A DNA stretch of 64,000 nucleotides from Streptomyces bikiniensis. Its GTDB lineage: Bacteria > Actinomycetota > Actinomycetes > Streptomycetales > Streptomycetaceae. Below the pieces are notes generated by a model. The model was not told the DNA's origin. It did not search any database and worked only from the letters and a program-made list of their open reading frames with translations. Positions 28,710 through 38,277 of this stretch are shown here, piece by piece. The position numbers and the translations under genes are program-made. Positions within the stretch are counted from its first letter, which is position 1. Every line of letters starts with the position of its first letter. The DNA lies in assembly GCA_000716465.1 (NCBI GenBank), contig JNWL01000036.1, positions 1 through 64,000 on the forward strand. Reading direction: 5' to 3'.

Positions 28710-28752
28710 ACTTGAAGGTAAAAGCAACGTTGCAGAGACTATGCCTTCAAGT
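28710..28752 (-). promoter_or_regulatory. LacI-type palindrome in the glcP upstream region
   Basis: GCAACGTTGC (28724-28733) is a perfect 10-bp palindrome with the central CG typical of LacI-family operators. It is bracketed by a 9-bp inverted repeat, ACTTGAAGG at 28710-28718 and CCTTCAAGT at 28744-28752. The site lies roughly 100 bp before the glcP start, in an unusually AT-rich stretch that probably includes the promoter. Confidence 0.55.
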
Positions 28753-28841
28753 TTCGAGGTCAATACCCGCCCTCTAGACCACCAGAGGATGAGACGCTGC
28801 CTCACGCGTTCAATTCTTGAATGCGGGCTCGTGCGGAGCCG

Positions 28842-31800
28842 CTAACGCAGCCTTTGGCTGATGACCTTGGATACCCCGTCGCCCTGCATGGAAACGCCGT
28901 ACAGCGCGTCCGCGACCTCCATCGTCCGCTTCTGGTGCGTGATCACGATGAGCTGCGAGGACTCCTGGAGCTCCTGCATGATCCGGATCAGCCGCTGGAG
29001 GTTGGTGTCGTCGAGGGCCGCCTCGACCTCGTCCATCACGTAGAACGGGCTGGGCCTGGCCTTGAAGATGGAGACGAGCAGCGCCACGGCCGTCAGCGAG
29101 CGCTCGCCGCCGGAGAGCAGCGAGAGCCGCTTGACCTTCTTGCCCGGCGGGCGGGCCTCCACCTCGACGCCGGTGGTGAGCATGTCGTCCGGGTCGGTGA
29201 GGACGAGACGGCCCTCGCCGCCCGGGAAGAGGCGCGAGAAGACCCCCTCGAACTCGCGGGCCGTGTCCCGGTACGCCTCGGTGAAGACCTGCTCGACGCG
29301 CAGGTCGACCTCCTTCACGACCTGAAGCAGGTCGGCCCGGGTCTTCCTCAGGTCCTCCAGCTGCTCCGAGAGGAACTTGTGGCGCTCCTCCAGGGCCGCG
29401 AACTCCTCCAGGGCCAGCGGGTTCACCTTGCCGAGCTGGTGGTGGGCCCGTTCGGCGGCCTTCAGCCGCTTCTCCTGCTCCGAACGGACGAACGGCCGGG
29501 GCGCGGCGGGCTCCCCGCCCTCCTCCCCCTCGACCGCCGGGGGCGGGGGCACGGGCTGGTCGGGGCCGTACTCGGCGACCAGGGCGGCCGGTCCGACGCC
29601 GAACTCCTCCAGGGCCTTGGCCTCCAACTGCTCGATCCGCAGCCGCTTCTCGGCGCCGAGGACCTCGCCCCGGTGGACGGAGTCGGTCAGCTTGTCCAGT
29701 TCGGCCTTGAGGTCCCGGCCCCGGGCGCGGGCCGCCGTGAGCCCCCGCTCCCGGTCGGCCCTGGCCGCCTCGGCGACCGCCCGCTCGCGTTCGGCGCGGG
29801 ACAGCGAGACCTCGACGTGGGCCAGGAGCGTCCGGGCCCCGGCGGCGACCGCGCCGGCGACCTCCGCCTCGTGGCGGAGCCGGGTCCGCCGCCGCTCGGC
29901 ACGCGCGCGTGCCTCCCGTTCGGCGCGGGCGGCCCGGTCGAGGGAGTCGGCCCGCCCGGCGAGCCCCCTGACCCGCTCCTCGTGGGTACGGACCTGGAGC
30001 CGGGCCTCCATCTCGGTCTGGCGCGCCCGGGAGCCGTCGGCCGCGAGCCGGTCGCGCGCGGAGGTGTCGGGCTCCTCGTCCCCGCCCTCCCCGGCGGCGG
30101 CCTCCTCGGCCACCAGGAGTCGTTCGGCCAGTTCCTCGGCGTCCTCGGTGGCCTTCTCCAGGGCTTCCTGGGCGCGGGCGGCGGCCGCGGCGGCGCGCTC
30201 GGCCTCCCCCGCCGCTCCCCTGGCCTGTCCGGCGAGCCGGCCGAGCCGCTGGGCGACGGCGGACTTCTCGCGCTCGGCGGTACGGCGGCGGGCGTCGAGC
30301 TCCTCGACGAGCGCGGCGGCGGTGCGGCGGCGCTCGCCGGCCTCCTCCCGCACGGTCGCCAGCTCCTCGCACCGCGCGCCCAGTGCGTCGAGTTCGGCGG
30401 CGGCCTCGGCCACGGAGGCCTGGACTTCGAGGAGGCTGGGGGCGCCGGCGGAGCCGCCGTGCGCGACGTGCGCGCCGAGCAGGTCCCCCTCGACGGTGAC
30501 GGCGGTCAGCGCGGGCCGGGTCCTGACCAGCTCCGCGGCCTCGTCCAGGTCGTCCACGACGACGACGCCGTCGAGCAGGCGGCGGACGGCGCCCATGAGT
30601 TCGGCGGGGCCCCGGACGAGGTCGGCGGCGTACGGGCGTCCGCCGGGCGCGGGGCCCACGGGGCCGGGCTCCCGGCCCGGGCCCCGGTCGTGGTCAGGGT
30701 CCGGGTCCTGGGCTCCGGTGAGGAGCAGGGAGGCCCGGCCCGCGTCCTGCTTGCGCAGCAGGCGGAGGGCTTCGACGGCGGCGGCGGGCCCGGCGGCGAC
30801 CGCGTCGGCGGCGGTGCCGAGGGCGGCGGCGACGGGGACCTCGTAGCCGGGGGTGACGGTGAGGAGGTCGGCGGCCGGGCCGAGGAGGCCGGTGAGTCCG
30901 GCGGCGAGCAGGGCGCCCGTGCCGTCCTTGCGGCGCAGCCCGAGGGCGAGGGTGTCGTGGCGGGCCCGGGTCGCGGCGCGGCGGCGTTCGGCGGTGTCGA
31001 GGGCTTCGCGGGCGGCGCTCAGGGCGGCCTCGGCCTCGGCGAGCCCGTGGCGGGCGGCCTCGTGCCGTGCGGCGAGTTCGGTGTCCTCCGTGTCGAGGCC
31101 GTCGACCTCGGCCCTGAGCCGCTCGTACTCCTCCTGGGCGGCGGCGGCCCGCTCGGCCGCCTCGTCCCGGGCGGCGGCGAGCCGGTCGATCTCGGCCCGG
31201 GCGGCGGCGGCGCGCGAGCGGGCCGCGTCGACCCGGCCGTGCAGGCGGGCGAGGCCTTCGCGCCGGTCGGCGAGGGCACGGACGGCGTCCTTGAGGCGCC
31301 GTTCCTCGTCGGTCAGGGCCCGCTCCAGGTCGGAGCGGTGGGCGACGGCGTCCTCCAGGGCGCGTTCGGCCGCCTCCAGGGCGGCTTCGAGCTCGGCCTC
31401 CTGCTCGCGGACGCGGGCCGCCTCGCGCTCCAGGTCCTCGGGGTCGCGGCCGCGCCGCTCCTCGGGGGGCGCGGTGGTGGCGCTCTTCACGCGTGCGTCG
31501 GCCAGGGAGACGGTGCCCCGGACGCGTTCGGCGAGCTGGGAGAGGTCGTACCAGGTCTGCTGGGCGCGCTCCAGGCGGGGCACGAGCGCGCGTGCCTCCG
31601 CCTCCAGGGCGGCCTCCCGGTCGAGGGCGGCGCGCAGGTCGGCCTCGGTGGCCTCCTTGCGCGCGAGGAGGGCCGCTTCGTCGGCGACCTCGGCGGTGAG
31701 CGCCGCCTTGAGGTGGACGAGGTCGTCGGCGAGGAGGCGGAGGCGCGCGTCGCGCAGGTCGGCCTGGATGACGACGGCCCGGCGGGCGACGGCGGCCTGC

Positions 31801-32420
31801 CGGCCGAGCGGCTTGAGCTGCCGTCGCAGCTCGTCGGTGAGGTCCTGCACGCGCGCGAGGTTGGCCTGCATCGCGTCGAGCTTCCGCAGCGCCTTCTCTT
31901 TCCGCTTGCGGTGCTTGAGGACGCCGGCGGCCTCCTCGATGAAGGCGCGGCGGCCCATCGGGTCGGCGTGCAGCACGGAGTCGAGCTGGCCCTGTCCGAC
32001 GATGACGTGCATCTCGCGTCCGATGCCGGAGTCGGAGAGCAGGTCCTGGAAGTCGAGCAGGCGGCAGGTGTCGCCGTTGATCTGGTACTCGCTGCTGCCG
32101 CCGCGGAACATGATCCGGGTGAGGGTGACCTCGGCGTAGTCGATGGGCAGGGCGCCGTCGGAGTTGTCGATGGTCAGCGAGACCTCGGCGCGGCCGAGCG
32201 GGGGGCGCCCGGTCGTGCCGGCGAAGATGACGTCCTCCATCTTGCCGCCGCGCAGCGACTTGGCGCCCTGCTCGCCCATGACCCAGGAGAGGGCGTCCAC
32301 GACGTTGGACTTGCCCGATCCGTTGGGGCCCACGACACAGGTGATTCCCGGTTCGAACCTCAGCGTGGTGGCCGAGGCGAACGACTTGAATCCGCGGAGC
32401 GTCAAGGCCTTGAGGTGCAC
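28842..32420 (-). CDS. smc: chromosome segregation protein SMC
   Basis: SMC condenses and segregates the chromosome together with ScpA and ScpB. The 1192-residue protein has the N-terminal Walker A VGPNGSGKSN (about residues 30-39), a long first coiled coil, a hinge near the middle, a second coiled coil, and the C-terminal signature LSGGERSLTAVALL followed by Walker B FYVMDEVEAALDD. The GTG at 32420 fits the family start (HLKALTLRGFKSF) although the ribosome site is weak. The arms are very rich in Ala, Glu and Arg, as expected in high-GC genomes. Confidence 0.96.
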   Translation of the reverse strand: MHLKALTLRGFKSFASATTLRFEPGITCVVGPNGSGKSNVVDALSWVMGEQGAKSLRGGKMEDVIFAGTTGRPPLGRAEVSLTIDNSDGALPIDYAEVTLTRIMFRGGSSEYQINGDTCRLLDFQDLLSDSGIGREMHVIVGQGQLDSVLHADPMGRRAFIEEAAGVLKHRKRKEKALRKLDAMQANLARVQDLTDELRRQLKPLGRQAAVARRAVVIQADLRDARLRLLADDLVHLKAALTAEVADEAALLARKEATEADLRAALDREAALEAEARALVPRLERAQQTWYDLSQLAERVRGTVSLADARVKSATTAPPEERRGRDPEDLEREAARVREQEAELEAALEAAERALEDAVAHRSDLERALTDEERRLKDAVRALADRREGLARLHGRVDAARSRAAAARAEIDRLAAARDEAAERAAAAQEEYERLRAEVDGLDTEDTELAARHEAARHGLAEAEAALSAAREALDTAERRRAATRARHDTLALGLRRKDGTGALLAAGLTGLLGPAADLLTVTPGYEVPVAAALGTAADAVAAGPAAAVEALRLLRKQDAGRASLLLTGAQDPDPDHDRGPGREPGPVGPAPGGRPYAADLVRGPAELMGAVRRLLDGVVVVDDLDEAAELVRTRPALTAVTVEGDLLGAHVAHGGSAGAPSLLEVQASVAEAAAELDALGARCEELATVREEAGERRRTAAALVEELDARRRTAEREKSAVAQRLGRLAGQARGAAGEAERAAAAAARAQEALEKATEDAEELAERLLVAEEAAAGEGGDEEPDTSARDRLAADGSRARQTEMEARLQVRTHEERVRGLAGRADSLDRAARAEREARARAERRRTRLRHEAEVAGAVAAGARTLLAHVEVSLSRAERERAVAEAARADRERGLTAARARGRDLKAELDKLTDSVHRGEVLGAEKRLRIEQLEAKALEEFGVGPAALVAEYGPDQPVPPPPAVEGEEGGEPAAPRPFVRSEQEKRLKAAERAHHQLGKVNPLALEEFAALEERHKFLSEQLEDLRKTRADLLQVVKEVDLRVEQVFTEAYRDTAREFEGVFSRLFPGGEGRLVLTDPDDMLTTGVEVEARPPGKKVKRLSLLSGGERSLTAVALLVSIFKARPSPFYVMDEVEAALDDTNLQRLIRIMQELQESSQLIVITHQKRTMEVADALYGVSMQGDGVSKVISQRLR

Positions 32421-32598
32421 GTCGGGGACTCTACCGGGGCCCGCGCGTTTCACCCGCGAACGTGCAGGGCAGATCCTCGGTTGAGGAAGGGGGAGGTAGG
32501 GGGGCTCCGGGGAAACGACGGGTGAAAGCAAGAAGGGACGCCGAAGCGCCCCTTGCGTGTTCAGCCGACATGCGTCGAGCTCCATATGCGGCTGTATG

Positions 32599-32610
32599 AC
32601 GGTCGACCGT
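32599..32610. promoter_or_regulatory. 12-bp palindrome upstream of smc
   Basis: ACGGTCGACCGT is a perfect palindrome in the 233 bp gap between smc and the small coiled-coil gene, about 180 bp before smc. It could be an operator, but one occurrence in GC-rich DNA is weak evidence. Confidence 0.25.
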
Positions 32611-32653
32611 GCCGACCTGTGTGTTTCCCACCTGGCCCCTCGGGGCTGGGTTG

Positions 32654-32872
32654 TCAGGTGAGCGCAGGCTCCGCCTGGGGTACGTCGAGATCGATGCTGT
32701 CCAGCAGCGACTCTCCCTGGTGCTGAGCGGCGGCAGCGGCGAGCGCGTCGTTCTCGGACTGGATCCGTACCAGCTCGGATTCGAGGTCCTGGACGCGCTG
32801 CTGGAGCCGTCGCATCTCGGCGAGGAGTCGCGGGTCGGAGCCGCCGACGTAACCGAGAAGCGCCTTTGCCAT
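32654..32872 (-). CDS. small conserved coiled-coil protein
   Basis: This 72-residue protein begins MAKALLGYVGGSDPRLLAEM and contains a helical segment with heptad-like spacing (MRRLQQRVQDLESELVRIQ, residues 20-38). It appears to be a conserved Streptomyces gene of unknown function located between smc and acyP. ATG at 32872 follows GGAGG with 10 bp spacing. The frame is open upstream, but the upstream part has no family-like sequence. No enzymatic motif or membrane segment is present; a role as a small coiled-coil partner is a guess. Confidence 0.8.
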   Translation of the reverse strand: MAKALLGYVGGSDPRLLAEMRRLQQRVQDLESELVRIQSENDALAAAAAQHQGESLLDSIDLDVPQAEPALT

Positions 32873-33259
32873 GATGGATGGTCCTCCACAATGAGTGACC
32901 GACCGAAGCGGTGTGGGTCGTGAGGGATTGGCACCCGCGGTGTTCGGCAGTGACTTGTTGTGCCGGTTCCACTGCCCCACAGCCAAGGTGCGCGGGGCTT
33001 CCAGAGTCTCACCAAAAAGTTTGACGGTCAACACGATCACGCCCCGTTTGAAGGGGCGACCGGGGAGTCCACGGCCGCTCAGGGGCGGCGGTGCGTCTCG
33101 ACCCGGCGCCTTCGGGGCGTCGCGATCATTCTCAACGGGCAGCCTTCCACGACGGGCGCTTCTTGGCAACCACCAGGGGCTTTCCCCTTCACACGCCCGT
33201 TACGGCGCGTTCGCACGAGGCCCCTCCGGGTCACCGGAGGGGGTGTCGGAGAGTGATCG
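32873..33259. other. intergenic region upstream of the small coiled-coil gene
   Basis: No gene is seen. On the minus strand a TTGACC hexamer lies inside the near-palindrome GTTGACCGTCAAAC (about 33021-33034) beside a T-run, and may be part of a promoter or operator for the small gene. The rest is ordinary GC-rich sequence between this gene and the acyP stop. Confidence 0.4.
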
Positions 33260-33541
33260 TCAGCGGATGGCGAACCCGTCGTAGCCGCCGCGCGGGGTGT
33301 CCCAGATCTCAGTGACTCCGTCCACGCGTCCGGGTGTGTCGTCGGAGCGGAGCCAGTCGAGCAGACGGTGGCAATTCTCACGCGGGCCCTCGGCCACGAC
33401 CTGTACCCGGCCGTCGTCGAGGTTGAGGGCGAAGCCCGTCAGACCGCCGATCTCCAGGGCGTTTGCCCTGGTGAACCAGCGGAAGCCCACTCCCTGTACC
33501 CGGCCGCGCACCCAGGCGGTCATCCGTACGTCGTCGCTCAT
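33260..33541 (-). CDS. acyP: acylphosphatase
   Basis: The 93-residue protein hydrolyses acyl phosphates. It has the catalytic arginine in [13 protein letters not shown] (residues 12-24) and the catalytic asparagine in [13 protein letters not shown]. The C-terminus GYDGFAIR is slightly diverged from the common GxFxIR. The start ATG has no ribosome site; TAGCGT lies 6 nt upstream, suggesting a leaderless mRNA. The neighbourhood with smc and mutM is normal for Streptomyces. Confidence 0.95.
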   Translation of the reverse strand: MSDDVRMTAWVRGRVQGVGFRWFTRANALEIGGLTGFALNLDDGRVQVVAEGPRENCHRLLDWLRSDDTPGRVDGVTEIWDTPRGGYDGFAIR

Positions 33542-33547
33542 GGCTGC

Positions 33548-33553
33548 ACGCTA
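33548..33553 (-). promoter_or_regulatory. -10 box of acyP, leaderless type
   Basis: TAGCGT on the minus strand fits TAnnnT and is separated from the acyP ATG by exactly 6 nt, so transcription should begin at or next to the start codon. Confidence 0.45.
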
Positions 33554-33709
33554 ACGGGCGGGCCGCTCAAAGAGCACATCGCCCCCCGCTGCCCACTCGC
33601 GTACAGTCCCGACGAACGCGTCTCACCCGTTCGGGCGCGCGCCGTTCGACTGCCGGACCGCAACGGTACCGACAGCAAAGATCAGCAAAGACCAGCAGGA
33701 GGGCAAGCC

Positions 33710-34684
33710 ATGGGACGCCACCGTCGCTCCGGCGCCGCACCCGCCGCAGAAGACTACGCGGCCGGTACGGACCGCCGGCACCGGGGTGACCGCCGCAGGC
33801 GGTCCGTGCGCACCGGTCTGCTCGGTGCCTCCGCAGCCGTCGCGGTCGGCGCGGCCGTGGTCGCCTCGGGCCTCCTGCCCGGCGGGGACACGCTCGCGGT
33901 CGGCGGCACCGACACGGCCGGGCACCAGGCGCAGTCCCGGCAGGCCCCGGAGCTGACGACGCAGGGCGGGGCGACGGGGACCCCGACGACCGCGGGAACG
34001 GGCAGCGGAGAGCCGTCCTCGCCGCCGGCGAGGCCGAACGCGAAGCCGGCAAAGCCCGAGGCTTCCCCGAGCGCGAAGCCGAAGGCCACGAAGCCGAAGC
34101 CGAGCGCGACCCCGTCTCCCACGTCTCCCGCGCCGAAGCCGAAGGCCACGAAGCCGGCGGCCCCGAAGCCCGCGAGAACGGCGAGCGCGAAGCCCGCCGC
34201 CCCGAAGACCGCGGCCGCGCCCACCACCGAGGCGCCCGCGCCGAAGCCGAAGCCGACCACCCGGGCCCCCGTCCGGAAGACCGCCCCGGCCTCCACCACG
34301 AACCGGAACGACGCCGCCGAGGCGGAGGTCCTGCGTCTGGTCAACAACGAGCGCGCCACGGTGGGCTGCACCCCGGTGACCGCCGACGCGCGGCTCGCGT
34401 CGCTGGCGGGCGCGTTCAGCGCGGACATGGCCGCCCGCGGCTTCTTCGACCACACGGACCCCGACGGGGACACCCCGTGGGCGCGCGCGCAGCAGGCGGG
34501 CGTCCCGACCCTGGCCGGCGAGAACATAGCCCGCGGCCAGGCGGACGCGGCGGCCGTGATGGAGTCCTGGATGAACAGCGACGGCCACCGCGCCAACATC
34601 CTGAACTGCGACTTCAAGACGATGGGCGTCGGCGTGTACTTCGGCGACGGCGGCCCCTGGTGGACCCAGGACTTCGGTTACTGA
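33710..34684 (+). CDS. secreted CAP (SCP/PR1) domain protein
   Basis: The 324-residue protein has a basic N-terminus, a hydrophobic segment (about 31-55) that could be a signal peptide or anchor, a long Pro/Lys/Ala/Thr-rich linker (about 75-195) with recurrent KPKATKP and APKPK units, and a C-terminal CAP domain. CAP motifs include LVNNERATVGCTPV, FFDHTDPDGDTPWARA, AGENIARG and WMNSDGHRANIL. Bacterial CAP proteins are extracellular and of varied or unknown activity; the linker suggests attachment to or spanning of the cell wall. ATG at 33710 has AGGAGGG upstream. Confidence 0.9.
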   Translation: MGRHRRSGAAPAAEDYAAGTDRRHRGDRRRRSVRTGLLGASAAVAVGAAVVASGLLPGGDTLAVGGTDTAGHQAQSRQAPELTTQGGATGTPTTAGTGSGEPSSPPARPNAKPAKPEASPSAKPKATKPKPSATPSPTSPAPKPKATKPAAPKPARTASAKPAAPKTAAAPTTEAPAPKPKPTTRAPVRKTAPASTTNRNDAAEAEVLRLVNNERATVGCTPVTADARLASLAGAFSADMAARGFFDHTDPDGDTPWARAQQAGVPTLAGENIARGQADAAAVMESWMNSDGHRANILNCDFKTMGVGVYFGDGGPWWTQDFGY

Positions 34685-34860
34685 TTTCTCCGCAGGCCGG
34701 AGTCCTGCCTCCCGCATAAGGTCGTCACCCGGGGCGAGACGACCGAGAACCACGACCTCGTGGGCGGGGGCGGCGAGACGTCCGACGAAGCCCGGCAGGT
34801 CCAGCGCACCCCGGATGCGGTCCGACAGTATCCGGGAGACCACCGGAAGGAACGTCGACC

Positions 34861-35553
34861 GTGACGCACACCGACCCTCTCACCGAGACCCTGGCGAACG
34901 CCCGCGTCCTCCTCTTCGACTTCGACGGGCCCGTGTGCGACCTGTTCGCGGGACTGCCGGCACCCGAAGTCGCACGAGAGCTGACCGCACTCCTCGCCGC
35001 CCGGGACGAAGCCGCGGGCGCGAAGGCGGCCCGGACGGACGACCCGATCGAGGTCCTGCTCATCGCACACGAGGCCGACACCGAACTCGGCCAGGGGATC
35101 GAGCGGGCCCTGACGGCCGCCGAGGTGCGCGCCGCCGCGCTGTCCGGACAACCGACCCCGGGAGCGGCGGAAGCCCTCCGGACGGCACGCGCGGCCGGCC
35201 GGGGGGTCGCGGTGGTGAGCGACAGCTCCACCGAGTGCGTACGGGCCTTCCTGGAACTCCACGGCCTGCAGGAGCACGTCACGCACATCGTGGGCCGCCC
35301 CTCCGAACAGCTCCACCTGATGAGGCCGAACCCGTTCCCGCTCCTCACGGCAGCCGAACAGATGCACGTCGACGTCACCGGCTGCACCCTGATCGGCGAC
35401 TCCCCCACCGACGTCCGAGCCGCCCACGCGGCCGGCGCGACGGCCATCGGCTACGCCGACGAGCCCCACAAGACGGACCTGTTCAACGAGGCGCAGGCCG
35501 ACGTCGTCATCGAGCACATGCAGGACATCGCCGACGCACTCGCAGCGGAGTAG
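34861..35553 (+). CDS. HAD family hydrolase
   Basis: The 230-residue protein has HAD motif I (LLFDFDGPVCDLFAGL, residues 17-32), motif II in VAVVSDSST, and motif IV in LIGDSPTDVRAAHAAG. It should be a phosphatase or phosphoglycolate-phosphatase-like enzyme; the substrate is unknown. The GTG start is preceded by AAGGAACG. It lies between the CAP gene and mutM; I do not regard it as part of the standard conserved order there, so it may be a later insertion. Confidence 0.85.
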   Translation: MTHTDPLTETLANARVLLFDFDGPVCDLFAGLPAPEVARELTALLAARDEAAGAKAARTDDPIEVLLIAHEADTELGQGIERALTAAEVRAAALSGQPTPGAAEALRTARAAGRGVAVVSDSSTECVRAFLELHGLQEHVTHIVGRPSEQLHLMRPNPFPLLTAAEQMHVDVTGCTLIGDSPTDVRAAHAAGATAIGYADEPHKTDLFNEAQADVVIEHMQDIADALAAE

Positions 35554-35590
35554 GCAGCTGGTACGGCCTCGGCTCCGGGACGAGATGGCA

Positions 35591-35634
35591 CCGGGGCCGT
35601 GGCAGGGCCGTCCGAGAGCAGCCGGCGGCCCCGG
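35591..35634. terminator. possible terminator between the HAD gene and mutM
   Basis: A 9-bp inverted repeat (CCGGGGCCG and CGGCCCCGG) with a 26-nt loop lies between the convergent stops. The large loop makes this a weak candidate. Confidence 0.35.
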
Positions 35635-35650
35635 GCCCCGCGCGGGCGGC

Positions 35651-36514
35651 TCACACCGTGACGACGCGCGGCGGACGCTGGCAGCGGGGGCAGAAGTAGC
35701 TGGAGCGGTTCATCCAGGCGCGGCGGCGCATCGGGGTGCCGCAGCGGCGGCAGGGCTCGTCCTCGCGGCCGTAGGCGTCGAGGGAGCGGTCGAAGTAGCC
35801 GGATTCGCCGTTGACGTTCACGTACAGGCTGTCGAAGCTGGTGCCGCCGGCGGCGAGCGCCGCGTTCATCACGTCCCGGACGTGTCCGAGGAGTTCGGCC
35901 GAGCGCGGCCGGGTCAGGGTGGCGGTCGGCCGGTCGTAGTGCAGCCGCGAGCGCCAGAGCGCCTCGTCCGCGTAGATGTTGCCGACGCCGCTGATGAGCG
36001 ACTGGTCCAGGAGCGCCCGCTTGATCGTCGTACGGCGCAGGCGCAGCGCGGCCTGGAAGGCGGCGTCGTCGAACTCCGGGTCCAGCGGGTCGCGGGCGAT
36101 GTGCGCGATGACGTCCGGGAGGCCGTCGGGGCTCTGGTCGTGGAGCGAGAGCCCGCCGAAGGTGCGCTGGTCGACGAAGCGGAGCTCGGTGCCGGCCTCG
36201 TCGTCGAAGCGGACGCGGATCCGCAGGTGCTTCTCGTCGGGGGCGTCGTGCGGCTGGACGAGGAGCTGGCCGCTCATGCCGAGGTGTCCGAGGACGGCCG
36301 TCCCGGTGTCGGCCAGCGGCAGCCAGAGGTACTTGCCGCGCCGCCGCGCGCCCTCGAACCGCTGCCCCTTCAGCCGGGCCGCGAAGTCCTCGCCGCCCGC
36401 CGGGTGCCGCCGTACGGCCCTGGGGTGCAGGACCTCCACCTCGGCCACGGTCCGTCCGGCGGTCCAGCGCTCCAGACCGCGCCGTACGACCTCGACCTCG
36501 GGCAGCTCGGGCAC
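35651..36514 (-). CDS. mutM: formamidopyrimidine-DNA glycosylase MutM
   Basis: MutM excises 8-oxoguanine and ring-opened purines. The 287-residue protein has the catalytic N-terminal Pro2-Glu3 ([15 protein letters not shown]), the conserved lysine in RRRGKYLWL, the helix-two-turn-helix around [19 protein letters not shown], and a C-terminal zinc finger made of CRRC and, 16 residues later, CPRC. Length and motifs are complete. It lies downstream of rnc on the same strand, separated by a strong terminator. Confidence 0.96.
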   Translation of the reverse strand: MPELPEVEVVRRGLERWTAGRTVAEVEVLHPRAVRRHPAGGEDFAARLKGQRFEGARRRGKYLWLPLADTGTAVLGHLGMSGQLLVQPHDAPDEKHLRIRVRFDDEAGTELRFVDQRTFGGLSLHDQSPDGLPDVIAHIARDPLDPEFDDAAFQAALRLRRTTIKRALLDQSLISGVGNIYADEALWRSRLHYDRPTATLTRPRSAELLGHVRDVMNAALAAGGTSFDSLYVNVNGESGYFDRSLDAYGREDEPCRRCGTPMRRRAWMNRSSYFCPRCQRPPRVVTV

Positions 36515-36595
36515 GGTGTTCCTCCGGACTCGTTCATCACTTCTTCGACGGCCGGAACCACCCTACTGCCGCCCCGACGGCGTGCGGGAAGACGG

Positions 36596-36623
36596 GAACC
36601 CCGCCCTGGGGCGGGGTTCCCGG
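36596..36623 (-). terminator. terminator after rnc
   Basis: A perfect 13-bp inverted repeat (GGGAACCCCGCCC and its complement) around TG lies 31 bp after the rnc stop. Confidence 0.8.
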
Positions 36624-36653
36624 AAGGCTCCGAAAGCGAGCAGGACGAAGAGA

Positions 36654-37460
36654 TCAGGCCGAGGCCCGGTCCTTGGCAGGAGAGGGGTCGGCGACCGCTC
36701 CCGCCTCGGCCGCGGCCTTCGCCGCCGCGATCCGCTCGTCCGCGGCCGCGCGGATCGCGCGCCACGCGGACTCCGCCGCCTGCTGTTCCGCTTCCTTCTT
36801 GCTGCGGCCGGTGCCGGTGCCGTACGAGACACCACCGACGCGGGCGGCAGCGGTGAAGGTCTTCTCGTGGTCCGGGCCCTCCTCGGAGACGAGGTACTCC
36901 GGGACGCCCAGGCCCTCGGCCGCGGTGAGCTCCTGGAGGCTGGTCTTCCAGTCCAGGCCGGCACCGAGGTTCGAGGACTTCTCGATCAGCGGGTCGAAGA
37001 GCCGGTGCACCAGCTCGGACGCCGCGTCGAGGCCCTGGTCGAGATAGACCGCGCCGATCACCGCTTCGAGGGTGTCGGCGAGGATGGACGCCTTGTCCCG
37101 GCCGCCCGTGCCCTCTTCGCCCCGGCCGAGCCGGATGAAGGAGCCGAGTTCGAGTCCGCGACCCACGTCCGCCAGCGCACGCGAGTTGACCACCGCGGCC
37201 CGCAGCTTGGCCAGCTGGCCTTCGGGCAGGTCGGGGTGGGTGCGGTACAGCGTGTCGGTGACCACCAGGCCGAGCACGGAGTCCCCGAGGAACTCCAGGC
37301 GCTCGTTGGTGGGCAGACCGCCGTTCTCGTACGCGTACGAACGGTGGGTCAGCGCACGCACCAGAAGGGCGGACTCGAGCGTGTAGCCGAGCCGCCCTTC
37401 CAGGAGCGTGTGGGACGAGGCATGGTCCGTCTTGTCGTCCGTCTTGCGGGACTCAGACAT
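36654..37460 (-). CDS. rnc: ribonuclease III (AbsB)
   Basis: RNase III cleaves double-stranded RNA in rRNA and mRNA processing. In S. coelicolor this gene is absB, a global regulator of antibiotic synthesis. The 268-residue protein has the catalytic signature [12 protein letters not shown] (around residue 61), the second acidic cluster in [20 protein letters not shown], and a C-terminal double-stranded RNA-binding domain (about 180-245). An Ala-rich tail follows. ATG at 37460 is preceded by GAGAGG and lies 20 bp after rpmF, so the two genes are probably co-transcribed. Confidence 0.96.
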   Translation of the reverse strand: MSESRKTDDKTDHASSHTLLEGRLGYTLESALLVRALTHRSYAYENGGLPTNERLEFLGDSVLGLVVTDTLYRTHPDLPEGQLAKLRAAVVNSRALADVGRGLELGSFIRLGRGEEGTGGRDKASILADTLEAVIGAVYLDQGLDAASELVHRLFDPLIEKSSNLGAGLDWKTSLQELTAAEGLGVPEYLVSEEGPDHEKTFTAAARVGGVSYGTGTGRSKKEAEQQAAESAWRAIRAAADERIAAAKAAAEAGAVADPSPAKDRASA

Positions 37461-37480
37461 TGCGCCTCTCACCAGCCCAA

Positions 37481-37654
37481 TCAGACCGAGAGGACCTGGC
37501 GCTTGTTGTAGGTGCCGCAGCTCGGGCACGCGATGTGCTGCAGCTTCGGCTCCTGGCAACGCTCACACGAAACCAGGGTGGGGACCGCAGCCTTCCACTG
37601 CGACCGGCGGTGGCGCGTGTTGCTGCGCGACATCTTCCGCTTCGGAACAGCCAC
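37481..37654 (-). CDS. rpmF: 50S ribosomal protein L32, zinc-binding form
   Basis: This 57-residue protein reads [20 protein letters not shown] near the start and carries two CxxC pairs, CERC and CPSC, so it is the zinc-containing (C+) form. It starts at GTG 37654 after an AGGAGAAG site and lies 2 bp after the DUF177 gene, an arrangement conserved in most bacteria. rnc follows directly. Confidence 0.96.
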   Translation of the reverse strand: MAVPKRKMSRSNTRHRRSQWKAAVPTLVSCERCQEPKLQHIACPSCGTYNKRQVLSV

Positions 37655-37656
37655 GG

Positions 37657-38277
37657 CTACTTCTCCTGCTTCTCGGCGGCGCTTCGGACGTCCCCGTCAG
37701 AGGCTTTGCCGCTCATGTTGTCCTTCTCATCGGTTCCCAGCGAACCGGCGAGTCCCTGCAGTGCCGCCCAACGGATGTCGACGGCGTCGTGGTGGTGGTC
37801 CGGGTTCTCGTTCAGGTTGGCTCCGCACTCGGAGCACAGGCCCTCGCAGTCCTCCCGGCACACCGGCTGCATCGGCAGTGCGAGCACCACCGCATCACGC
37901 AGCACGGGTTCGAGGTCGAACATGCCGTCCTCGAGGGGGATCATGTCCTCGTCGTCCTCGGTCTCGTCGTCCGCGGCCGCCTTGGAGCGGCCCCGGTCGT
38001 CGGACTCGGGGTACGAGAACATCTCCTGGAAGTCCACGTCGAGCTCCAGCTCGACGGGCTCCAGACACCTTACGCACTCCCCCTCGGCCGACGCACGGGC
38101 GGTGCCTGTGACAAGCACCCCTTCCATGACCGACTCAAGACGGAGATCGATGTCGATCGGGGCGCCCTCGGGCACTCCGATCACTCCTTCGACGCCCATG
38201 GCCGCGGGGGCCTCGACCGATCGCGAGAGCCGCTGCAGGGCACCAGGACGCCGCCCCAGCTCGTGCGTGTCGAACAC
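37657..38277 (-). CDS. DUF177 (YceD) family protein
   Basis: YceD-family proteins precede rpmF in most bacteria and are linked to 23S rRNA accumulation. The protein begins [18 protein letters not shown], has a central CVRC and acidic segment, and a [13 protein letters not shown] cluster near residue 140. GTG at 38277 gives 206 residues. However, the frame extends upstream to a CTG at 38310 preceded by AGCAGGAAGA at ideal spacing, which would add LSTRLDHRNPL; that longer start looks more natural for the family. Confidence 0.9.
   Translation of the reverse strand: MFDTHELGRRPGALQRLSRSVEAPAAMGVEGVIGVPEGAPIDIDLRLESVMEGVLVTGTARASAEGECVRCLEPVELELDVDFQEMFSYPESDDRGRSKAAADDETEDDEDMIPLEDGMFDLEPVLRDAVVLALPMQPVCREDCEGLCSECGANLNENPDHHHDAVDIRWAALQGLAGSLGTDEKDNMSGKASDGDVRSAAEKQEK

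Noticed and set aside
34861..35553. Genomic island between the CAP gene and mutM
   Set aside because: The HAD gene may be an insertion, but its GC content and codon use look like the neighbours and there are no repeats, integrase or tRNA at its borders.
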